Below are positions 22,640 through 32,036 of a stretch of 64,000 nucleotides of DNA, one piece after another; within the stretch, counting starts at the first letter, position 1; each line of letters begins with the position of its first letter. The notes under the pieces were generated by a model. The model made no database searches and was not told the DNA's origin. It saw nothing but the letters and a program-made list of their open reading frames with translations. The stretch is from NCBI GenBank assembly GCA_015501055.1, contig JADNYV010000125.1:45195-109194 (forward strand), read 5' to 3'. The stretch is from Mucidula mucida. Lineage: Eukaryota > Basidiomycota > Agaricomycetes > Agaricales > Physalacriaceae. The position numbers and the translations under genes were made by a program.

Positions 22640-23577
22640 CTTCCCCCCTTCCCCTCACAGCCTCTAAAAACTCAAAACATGAGTAACTCTTCACGCCCGA
22701 GTTCTGGCCTTACATGGGAGGCCGGGCTTACCTGGAGCACAAGCACATGCTGTGTTACATGGGACGTTGACAAGGATAAGCAACGAAAGCGCATGCACAC
22801 TTGGCAGTGTGAGGTATCCCGTCAGTAACTCTTCCTGTTGGCTCGAAGAATCAAATACTAACTCTCCAGCAGATGTTAGCACACGAGCAACAGCTGTGAG
22901 TCACTTAAGCTATACCACCAAGAGGCCTACTGAGCAGCGGTACCAACAGCCGTATGAGGGTTCGCGGTTGTGGCGCCTCATTGACACGTCATGCTGGAGC
23001 GCCTACCATACGTACGGGGCTTAGGTGAGTTTTTCTCCGTGCTTACGACGCTAGAACTGATATCAACGCTGTCCAAAGGATGGCTAGAGCGCACACTGTC
23101 TTTCTCGTTGGGTTTTCTTTTTTCTGCTTTTGGGGATCATCAGGTTTTGTCTCTGTAAATATCTTTCACACGTACGATGCAGCTACAAGAGTAGTGTAGT
23201 TTCAGGAGGATATCTGAATGGTACTGCATAAATTTCGACGCAAACTTTTTTCGTAAACGGTGAATGGACGGATCTGGATGATGCAGCGTCTTCCTTAGTT
23301 TCCGCCGGCAAACCGATGTATTTTCACGGCAGCTATACGAGTCAGAGAGATCCTGATTGGGTTGACGACGAGTTTAGTTCCAGTATTAGGCGACGAAACA
23401 AAGACTGAGTATTGATTGACGACTGAATTGTTGAATACTGGCACGCGATCGTAAATTCAAACAAACAGGTAGCCTGGTAAGCCCTCATTCAAGGCGCCGA
23501 ATGAGTACACCCACTGCGTCCAAGTAATTTCGCCCATAATGACAAAATGTCAATTCAAAAGAAATCTTGAACATAAA
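22640..23577. repeat. Anonymous conserved block, right arm
   Basis: Inverse copy of 7,211-8,150, nearly identical. It contains the same block open on both strands (22,690-23,025). No gene is recognised. Confidence 0.5.
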
Positions 23578-23870
23578 TCAACAAAGCGCGGCGGGATGAT
23601 CGTACCCCGATAGCAATCGAAGTCTCCGGTGTGTTGAGTTGTGAAGCATCTCCTGTTCAGAGTTCTGTCCGTTAGTTTCCCTCCTAACGCGCTTCGAAAG
23701 GAGATCTGTAATGTGAATTTCAGTGAGAACCATACTGCGGTCGAATGGTGTGTGATAACGCTGACAGCAAATGCGTTTCGTTTCCACATAATGAAGATTT
23801 GGCATGCGTAAAAGTGTTGGCTGATGGAAGAGACTTGTGCTTGTAGATCTCTCAAGTTTTTTACATAGCA
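23578..23870 (-). pseudogene. DUF6534 internal fragment (right arm)
   Basis: Inverse copy of the fragment at 6,920-7,210, with SISQHFYACQIFIMWKRNAF. Only the central exon block is present. Confidence 0.65.
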
Positions 23871-24104
23871 GCTGCGTGCTAGACGTGGGTGACAGACTTG
23901 AGGTATAGGTACTGACGGACTTGAGCAGCTCACGAGGTTATACCCAAGTGAAAGAAACTAAATTTCTTTCATGAGTATCTGTGGAACGAAGTCAACTCGA
24001 GATCTCTGTCGGGATCGTCTGCCGGAGACTGACACGTACAAATGTACAGGTGGCCACGTTACGCGTGGACTTCGATGTACATTCCACCGCGATGGGTTAC
24101 GCGT

Positions 24105-25777
24105 CTAGTCCTCTCCTTCGTGATTCCGGACATACTTGATATAATTCCACGTAGGCGGGCCTATACATGAAATCCCCTTCGCATCCTCCAGATTCTCGCA
24201 CTGATATCCCTCGAACGCGTTCCCATCCTTATCGCGTACATCAATATGCGTCAACGAGACATTCATACACGGCGCGACACCGCTGCACTGGAATACGCCA
24301 GCAGTCCTTGCTGTACCGCGAACAGAGTCAAAGTGAATATCAAAGAGCTGGAACTCGGAGGTTTCGCAGCCGTCCATGGCGCCGATATAGGAGATGCACT
24401 GGTCTATGGCGAAGATGCTCCGGCTGTTGTGGAGGGTGGCGTTTCTGAGGACTTGAAGAGCTTGGGTTAGGTTATGATGAACACGAAGATGCGGATGGTG
24501 TACCGATGTTTTTGATATCTGAGGGCGACTATGAATGAGGACTTTATAGTACTTAAAACAAACTGGTACGTATAACCTCTGCCGCCCGAGCCGTTGGGTG
24601 GGATGCCTTTTCGCTGGCCAGTCCATGTTTTGAGGTATCTGATAACGTCAGTTCACCAGCGTTCGAGGCGAAAGGAGTACGACTTACATTGCTTTTCTGG
24701 AACCTTTCAGTCGGCATGTACCGCCAGTAGAGCAGGACGAACCCAGTCTTATAGAAGTTGATATTTTGAACAGTGATATTCTCGATGCGTTCATAGCGGT
24801 CGGCGAATTGACCAATGCTGCCTATGGCGACGCCGTGTCCGTTATGGAACTTGGAGTCTTCAATGAGGATGTTGGTCGAATTGACTTTAGTTACGATGCT
24901 ATCGACATTCATCAGGAACGCACGTCAGACGGGGGAGGTTCAATATGCGTACCAGTCATCTCCGTCATCTACAGTAAATCGACGGAATGTTATGTTGTCG
25001 GAATAGAAGGTGGTGGCGCCGTCTGTGTTTCCCGTCTTATTCTGTTGTCGCGTGAGAACATGAAAAGAGAACACCCACGTAGCTATTGGAAGTCGCGTTT
25101 ATGTAGATATCCTGTAAAACCACGTTCTTCGAGTGCATGATTGTCGTCGTCCTAAAAGCCTTTGATTAAGACGCGGTAGATATATCATAGTGCTAGGTTT
25201 ACCACATCGGGGGTTGCAGAAACCTCAATCCTTCCACGACTGAGTCTTTCGTATCCCACAGAGTTAGGACATGGGGCCGCCCTATTAGGTTTGACGTGTT
25301 GCCGCTGTAGTCGTACCACGTCTGCCCGTTACCGTTTAGCGTCCCGTATCCATGGCCCAGAAAGCTAATAGACGTGCCGCCAAGAAGCTACGCGCTCGAT
25401 TGGTTTTGGTATTCGATGGGGTACGAGTTCTGGAGCCAGTAGTTGATGTTGATGCCCCACTAAGAAGTGTCAGAACGCGAAAAGCATCCAATGTTTGAAC
25501 CTACTAGCAAGGTGCCCCGAAGGTCAATCTCACAGTTATCAAGACCCGTCGTGTTCATGACGGATTCGATATGATACGTCTCGTTGAGAAATGCGACACG
25601 TCCTCCGTGTCCGCACTGACGAAAGGCGTCGAGAGTAGCCGGGACGTCGTCTTCCCCATTCCCGGTCGGGTGGCAGATGCATACTTGACGCGGGATTAAC
25701 CTAGAGTACAAGGACGCCAGAAACACGACAATGGTGCTGTGTTGAGTTACCAGGCAGGGTAGTTGAAGTCTGGTCAT
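24105..25777 (-). pseudogene. GH28 polygalacturonase-type pseudogene (right arm)
   Basis: Inverse twin of the gene at 5,011-6,683. It has the same NTDG, VDDGDD and GHGVAIGSIG blocks and the same stops and frame changes, so inactivation came before the inverted duplication. Readings differ by isolated residues only (for example VVRTS versus VIRTS near the end of the central block). Confidence 0.8.
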
Positions 25778-26123
25778 GGGGCGAGATTCAGGAAGATATA
25801 CCGGTACAAACGCTGCAGCGTGAGGAGCTGCCCTCCCAGACTGAGATATTGGGAAACCTGGAGGCTGTAGCAATTTCTTGATTGTTTTCCTAAGTTGCCA
25901 GTTGAATCAGCAAGTGCTCAAGAAGGTTTCACGGCAGATGAATCGACTGGTACGCGTTACTGTCAGCGTACCAAGATTTCAGGTGATGGTTGGAGCCAAG
26001 CTTTGACATTTGTACATCCCAACGGTTTGAAGGTTCCGACCTCGACGGCGGGCATCGCCAAATTGGGATGACGCCCAGGCTTTCCGATCATGTTACCTCA
26101 TCCGCCCATTTTTCTTTCCGACC

Positions 26124-26735
26124 ATGAACATCGCCTGGCTTGGGCGGCGGGCATGTTTGTCGGCGCGCCAACCGACGTGTTTTACGCGCGTCGCCGGCCC
26201 CGTCATTCAAGTACGCGGCGCGAAGAAACGGCGCCCTCAGACGCTGCAAATCAAGGAGGACAACGAGGAGGAGATGACCGAGGAGGAGCAGGTCGAGGCG
26301 TTGGAAAAACAGCGCATATATTCCAGCTTTAATCCACTGTCCAGCATGTGGTCCGTCGACGCGGAGACGCTTGGTGAGTACTGGCACTGCGCGACTGGTC
26401 GTGGCTTACCTTTACAAGGAAAGATCATTTAATTCCATACAAAACGCGGTGGACTAGTTGGGCCGACGTCAAAACGACGCCGCTGAACAATCTCGAAAAC
26501 CGAGTTCAAAATTTCACTGCGTATGTCCTCGTCAAATCGCCTTTTTTTCGCGCTGACATGGTGCATCAGGAACTGGAAGCTGGCCATGTACGTCAGTTTC
26601 CCTGGGCGAATCATAGGGCTTCAGGAATCCTGGCAGCGATTTGTCTCGTGGCCGAGAAATTATCTATCGACAACCTCAGTCTAACCCGACGCCTGGCTTT
26701 CGCCGCTCCGTGACATTGCTTCACAGACATATCGG
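26124..26735 (+). pseudogene. mL45-like gene copy 2, truncated
   Basis: The 5' half of the mL45/Tim44-like gene, divergent from GH28 as in copy 1: MNIAWLGRRACLSARQ, then exon 2 with the same seven-T run (frame shifted) near 26,541-26,547. Reading fades at SLTRRLAFAAP and stops at GACCTCC (about 26,735). There it is fused to a DUF6534 gene in the same orientation. The 3' half (FGNRLLVQALCRIETEQ onward) is missing. Confidence 0.75.
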
Positions 26736-26756
26736 GACCTCCTAAGAAGATGACTT

Positions 26757-27786
26757 GTTTACGGCGTCTACATGCTGGAGTTTGTTCAGACGGCTTTTGT
26801 GACCTACGACGCGTTCAAGATCTTCGCGTTAAGCTTCGGAGATTCAGACTCGCTAACCGCAGTGCATTTCCACTGACTGACTATATCGGTTATGAGTGCG
26901 ATCGGTGATTATCCTATGTCTCTTAAAAGCGCGTCGTACTGATCACAACCATAAGTCTCTTGCATCAGCCAACTCTTTTACGCATACCGAATCTTCATTC
27001 TGTGGAAACGAAACGCATTCGTTCCCAGCATTATCGCCATCGTTAATACCTCGACTGCAGTATGGTTCTCATGCAATGAACGTTACAGATCTCCTTCGGA
27101 AGCGCATTAGGAGGGATACCAACGGGCTATATGGCATTGACAACGGGAGATGCTTCCCAAATCAACACACTGGGGACTTCGATCGCTATTGGGTACGGTT
27201 ATTTTGACGTCCGGCAGTTTTGGTGTGGCGGCACTGCCCTTTGTGATGTTCTCATCGCTGTCTTCGTGACTCACTACGTGCGTATCATAACGACGACTCT
27301 GCATCAGCCGCTGTTTGACGCCAAATACTTGTAGCTAGCCAAGCACGACTCGGATTTCCGACACGCGAGTGATATCAAGGTTGATACGCATAACAGAACC
27401 TTGACAGGTGAGCGATCTTGCTTGTGTGTGTGTGCCCGGGTAGCTGACGATGAGCACAAAGCTGTCAGCGCCCTCCTCGATCTCATCCTGTTACTCGTGT
27501 TCCCATTTCAATCAGGGTACATGTCCGTCGCTCTTTGACTTCCCAAGCTATATGCAACCGCGATGATCATGGCCATCAATGCGCGCCTCGAGATCGTCTC
27601 CAGCATGAGCTACGAGGATCATGTTCATATGATGTCGTTTCGCACTGCCGGAGGGTGCAGGCAGATGCTGGTCACCTTGTCGTGACCGTTGCGAAGGATG
27701 TCAGCACGTCCACCGATACCCTGGAGATGAAAAAGCTGGTAAGGAGATACGACTCGTATTACTACTACGTGCTAACTCTCGTGTAG
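26757..27786 (+). pseudogene. DUF6534 pseudogene (copy B), 5'-truncated
   Basis: This starts in mid-gene with VYMLEFVQTAFVTYDAF directly after the mL45 fusion point, so helix one is lost. It carries a TGA in place of Trp in HFHWLT (near 26,876) and another TGA in the LWLPKLYA motif (near 27,537). Central blocks (FWCGGTALCDVLIAVFVTHY; DEHKAVSALLDLILLLVFPF) are preserved. The first stop is shared with the copy at 61,830-62,900, so that lesion predates their separation. Confidence 0.8.
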
Positions 27787-28288
27787 GGAGACTCCGACTC
27801 GTGGGCGGTGTAGACTGTCCATTCTAGACTCAGGTTGTAGACATCGACATAATTCTATCCTTGTTGCCAGGTTGCGATCCAGTTTTCTACGCCAACGCCC
27901 ACACTTCGTTCAGGATTTACTAAGCGACCAGCATACGGCACTGCACTCTTCTGAACACAGCAGCGTTGCAATTACATTTTCATCAATTTTTCCTGATCAG
28001 GACCTCACACACACGCCTCCCACAGTCCCATTTCAACCTATCAGTTTTAGTAACTCCTAAATTGAAGCTGTGGACGAGGATCATGTTTTCCAACGCGCTA
28101 TTGTCTCATGAAAAAGAGTATAAGCTTGTTCCTAGTAGCTTCGACCAGGTCAGATCTAGCATTCTCGACCACGTCGAAATCTTGCTGATATGACTTCCTT
28201 AGAGCGCGTCGTGCCTATTTGACGAGTACGGCACGAGTAATTTCGCGTTGAAATTTAGACTGTAGCCTGCGACTGTAGTATCGGTGAT
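27787..28288 (-). pseudogene. Relic of a fourth small-protein paralogue and flank
   Basis: Sequence at about 27,860-28,250 pairs in inverse orientation with 61,300-61,790. It includes AACATGATCCTCGTCCACAG, a decayed form of the LENMI block, and GCGTTGAAATTTAGACTGTAGCC, a decayed form of the AGYCFN start. No frame survives. Confidence 0.4.
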
Positions 28289-28915
28289 TTTTATTCCGAT
28301 TGGCCGCGTGGTAACAGGCGTAGCCTTGCTCCCGGGCTTCTCCATACCTTACTGTAGTGTTCAGTATCCTCAACGAAGACTAGATGACCCACCTCGAATT
28401 CTCAACGCACTCTCACAAGATCCCACAGAGTGTCGACTCGCCTTGGCCCTTGGTCCGGCGATCATGATGGCAAATGGCAAAGGGCATATGAGCGCGTTGG
28501 CATGTACTTCCACAAAAATGCGTAGAAGGATTGTTTGATTGGTATCCGTGAGCCAACAAATTGTGGCCTTCAATGATGGTAGACAGAATCAACTCTTTTT
28601 CTGGATGCCAAGCTTGGCAAATCCTCACTCGGATCAGCAGCAGAGCTAAGTTGACCATTCAGCCTTGTGCCTTTGAATAAGAAATGAGGTGAACCCCAAC
28701 ACAAGCTCAGCAACCTGAAATAATCGGATGTGCCTCACATCAAGTACAATTTATGGTCGACTTAGCCCATAATCCGACCTTCAGTACAAAAGCTAAGGAC
28801 TCATCAAGCGTACTTGAATGATCTCAGAAGAGAGACTCAGAGGTACAGCCAGCCAAGGTCGAAGGCACGACACTCGACGCGGACGCGGGGGTGCACGCGG
28901 CCAATCGGAATAAAA
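28289..28915. mobile_element. Possible small TIR element (627 bp) with perfect 22-bp inverted ends
   Basis: TTTTATTCCGATTGGCCG... at 28,289-28,310 recurs as its exact reverse complement at 28,894-28,915, pointing inward. The segment lies within about 1 kb (28,289-29,280) that is absent from the corresponding place of the 59-62 kb block, which fits an insertion. I found no clear target-site duplication beside the repeats, and the extra sequence extends past the right repeat. The inverted pair is certain; the transposon reading is tentative. Confidence 0.4.
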
Positions 28916-29269
28916 GTGCATCTGGACACCGATAGGGAGGGATTCGACGATGTACACGAGCTGGTAGGCGCGTGCGCGTGCACATCTAGCAGGGTCCGAG
29001 TCCATTCGGAGAAGTATTTTCTTCAAGTCGAGCCCACCGTGGAGGATAATGGGCGTTTGATCGACATATACGCTGAACAATGTGGGTTTGACTCGGCGCT
29101 CAGTATTCAAAAAGCGGAACAATGCTTTATCTGGGATGGAAACAACGAAGGATTTGCGCTCAGCCACAGACCTATTTCGAGTGATTCGTCCACTGCTTAG
29201 CGATTGGAATCCTACATCTATCTTAGAAGTGCTGCTACAGGATACGATACAGAAGGATTTGTAACGCAA
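28793..29269 (-). other. Open 158-codon stretch of unknown nature
   Basis: A minus-strand frame stays open over 477 nt (blocks TLFSVYVDQTPIILHGGLDL and IVESLPIGVQMHFYSDW). The plus strand is also open over much of it. It overlaps the right 22-bp inverted repeat. No family is recognised. It may be a gene fragment carried in with the inserted segment or a chance frame. Confidence 0.25.
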
Positions 29270-29284
29270 GGGAGTTATATAGCA

Positions 29285-29739
29285 CTACATTCTGGTCAAA
29301 CATTGCGCAAAGTAAAAGTCATTCCGACTGAGACCTGTTTATAAAACCTGTGAATCTGCGCACAGATGAGATCGATACACAACAAACCTTCTTTGACCAA
29401 GATCTCGCGCACACGCGCCTCCCATTGTCCCTCTTCAATCTTGGGCAACTTGTCCTCTGGGTAGCCCAGATAACCCTTTGGAAAATCGAAGCACCGGGTG
29501 ACGATCATGTTTTCCAGTCCCTCCACCGTGAGCTCTTCTTCCCCGAGAGGATGGAGGAATATGCCGTACTTGCGCGTGGTGAATTGGGACATGTCGAACA
29601 TAGCATCCGATACGCTGTCGAGATCATATGGCTCTCCGAGAACATGCTGCGCCCATGCAACAAGCACCGCCGCATTGAGGCAGTAGCCTGCGACTAGCGT
29701 TGTGCGAGGGATGCGATGATGTGGCCGTGTGATAGGCAT
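29285..29739 (-). CDS. Small tandem protein B3, intact
   Basis: Third paralogue of the inverse block. Exon 1 starts at 29,739: MPITRPHHRIPRTTLVAGYC, AMFDMSQF, LENMIVTRCFDFPKGYLGYP and EARVREILVKEG. The intron starts at GTTTGTTGTG and ends AAACAG. Exon 2 gives LSRNDFYFAQCLTRM, stopping at 29,285. The usual FARR is FAQC here, so the tail is drifting. There is no signal sequence. The family is unknown. It corresponds to A3 and C3, both of which are broken, making this the best copy of the third position. Confidence 0.65.
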
Positions 29740-29924
29740 GTAGGTTCCTGCTCAAATTGAGAAGCACTGTCTTTCTGTCGTCAGTGTGCGCCGAACTGAT
29801 GTGAGTCTCGCGTTTCGGTGACCAACGTGGTCTTGAACAATGAGGAAACGTGACTCGACGTTCAGGGAGCCCTCTTGATACATGATGGTATGGTAAGTAC
29901 AAGCATTATGTCACTGCTACGTCG

Positions 29925-30475
29925 TTAATACAGATTGGTTACATGTCGCGCGAAGTAGAAATCTTTTGGATCAAGACCTGTCAAAGCTACTGTGAGCTTG
30001 GCGCACGGACAAAGGTATCATGCAACATACCTTCCTTGACCAGGATCTCGCGCACGCGCACCTCCAATGGACCCTCTTCCACCTTGGGCAAGCGGTCCTG
30101 TGGGTACCCTAGATAACCCTTTGGAAAATCCCAAACCTGGGAGATAATCATGTTTTCCAACTCCTCCACGATGGGCTCGTCTCCTGAGATGGCGTAGAGT
30201 CTCATTTTGTACTTGCTCCTGAAGAGCTTCGTCACGTCGTACACAGCAGTCTCCACGCCCTCGAGATCATTCTGATAGGGCTTCCCTAAAGCATGCCGCG
30301 CCAATTTAAGGAGCGCGTCTGCATTGAAGCAGTAGCCAGCGATGAGATCTGTGCAAGCGATGTTACGATCTACTCGGCGAAGGGTGGACGTCGTGTCAGG
30401 TTCTGAGGCAGTAGAAGTCATAGCGGATTTGTGTTCGTAGTGGCAATCGAAGTGTTTGGTTTTGTCAGGGCACAT
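29925..30475 (-). CDS. Small tandem protein B2, intact
   Basis: Second-position paralogue with the longer N-terminus: MCPDKTKHFD..., with an inner MTSTASEPDTTSTLRRVDRN. Blocks TDLIAGYCFNADALLKLARH, LENMIISQVWDFPKGYLGYP and EVRVREILVKEG are followed by an intron (donor AAG|GTATGT, acceptor GACAG). The tail is LDPKDFYFARHVTNLY, ending 29,925. The donor GTATGT is closer to consensus than in the sister genes. It serves as reference for the frameshifts in A2 and C2. Whether the outer or inner ATG is used cannot be decided. Confidence 0.68.
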
Positions 30476-30879
30476 CGTAGGGTCCTACGTAAGGAATTCC
30501 AAAACAACACTACTACTTCCGTGCCGCGTGGAGAGCGTTGGACTTAAAACAGACCAAAGAGGCTGCGGACAGTAAACATTGGAGAAAACATTGGAGTGTT
30601 GTACAAGGAGCTGTCAATGACTGATACCGCACATTGTTGACCCGGACGACGCAGAGCTTAAATCGTGCTGAAGGTCCAGAGAATATCAATATGCATTCAT
30701 ACCAGGCTTAGAAGTTAGGACCACTCAAAAGTAATGTGGCGGCAATAATCCTCACCAGTTAGTTCCTGCGATCGCTATAGGAGGTCTGAACACTGCAACA
30801 AACAACACGGCCTTGTAGAGGAATGATCTCGTTGAATGTACGCGGCGAATTCAGACAGAAACTGGTATCTGAATTACAT

Positions 30880-31349
30880 TTCACAATTCAGCATACCGTT
30901 GCGCAAAGTAAAAGTCATCTGGACTAAGACCTGTTCAAAACCTGTGAACTTGCGCACAGATAAGATGGCTATACAACAAACCTTCCCTGATCAAGGCCTC
31001 GCGCAGACGCGCCTCCCATGGCCCTTCGTCAATCTCAGGCAACCTCTCCTGCGGGTACCCTAGATAACCCCTCAAGAAGTCAAAGCTCTGGGTGATGATC
31101 ATGTTTTTCCAACGCCTCCGCCGTAAGTTCTTCTCCTAGAGGATGGAGTACCAAGTCATACTGGTCCTTGATGAACTCGGACATGTCGAACATCGCATCA
31201 GCTACATCATTGAGATCCTCCCCATAGTGGTCGCCAATAACATGGCGCGCCCAACTATGGAGCACCTCCGTGTTGAAGCAATAGCCTGCGACTAGCGTTG
31301 TACGAGGGATGCGACGGTCTACGTCGACAGTTGGTCGTGTGATAGGCAT
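30880..31349 (-). pseudogene. Small tandem protein B1, frameshifted
   Basis: First-position paralogue: MPITRPTVDVDRRIPRTTLV and AMFDMSEFIKDQYDLVLHPL. An extra A at about 31,108 turns LENMIITQ into LEKHDHHP and a stop. The downstream sequence still encodes the FLRGYLGYPQERLPEID-like block and, after an intron, the DFYFAQR-type tail. A homopolymer (five versus four A) underlies the shift, so sequencing error is possible. 30,476-30,880 shows no gene. Confidence 0.6.
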
Positions 31350-32036
31350 ATCAAGTCTGTTCTAGGAAGCTGGTGAACTCGTCAGTGCGCGTGAGATAAT
31401 TTGGGTCTGGCGCAGCCGCGTGAAGACTCCATGAAAAAGAAATGCAGCGCCCCAGCGATGATGAACGCTTTTCAGACCGCGGTTGACTATTATTGAAAAT
31501 AATCGAGTCGGAGTAATAAATGAAAGAAAGGGTCTAGGGACTGAGACTAGCACGTACCCTTAGGCTTTCTGTACATTCTCTCCGGCAAACCAGTCTTTCA
31601 ATCGGTAAAGAGGAGGCTAGCTAGCATACATCGGTTCCTAGGTCGGCCTGAGAAAGCCAATGTAACAGGCTGAGAACCTGGAGGGTATCCCGGCAGCCAG
31701 CATTTGCATCTATGTGGTTGTGGGTAAGGAGTGTCCGATCATTCTTGGAGTATACTTGTAGACACGCATCAGTCAGTCGAGCAGCTCACTGTTAGTGAAA
31801 GCAGACGCGACTGCACTCCATCGTTATTGGTACCTAAAATTTTAGCACGAGTTGCCGTCTGGAGAAGTGACTCTACAAGAAGTTGGTTGCATTCAAGCGA
31901 CAGGCTACCTTTAGTGAAATCATCACTGAATTGCTTACAGTTTCTACAGAGATATATACCGCGTATATACATAATAACGACTAGGAAATGTAGAGAAAAA
32001 TGTGCATAGGAATGGCGTACGGAAATTGGGAACTCC
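31350..32036. other. FunK1-B 3' flank, no gene seen
   Basis: This flank matches 58,690-59,336 in inverse orientation (for example the run around GGTACCTAAAATTTTAGCACGAG and CGCGTATATACATAATAACG). No protein reading stands out. Confidence 0.5.

Larger units (their letters stand above)
16142..26690. repeat. Right arm of large inverted repeat
   Basis: Inverse copy of 4,098-11,176. Without the hAT element and its duplicated 8-bp target, the arm is about 7,090 bp, nearly the same as the left arm. It contains, from inside outward, the FunK1 pseudogene, the anonymous block, a DUF6534 relic, the GH28 pseudogene and the 5' half of the mL45-like gene. At about 26,690 it changes to sequence that instead matches the mL45/DUF6534 junction at 62.9 kb. 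Confidence 0.92.
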
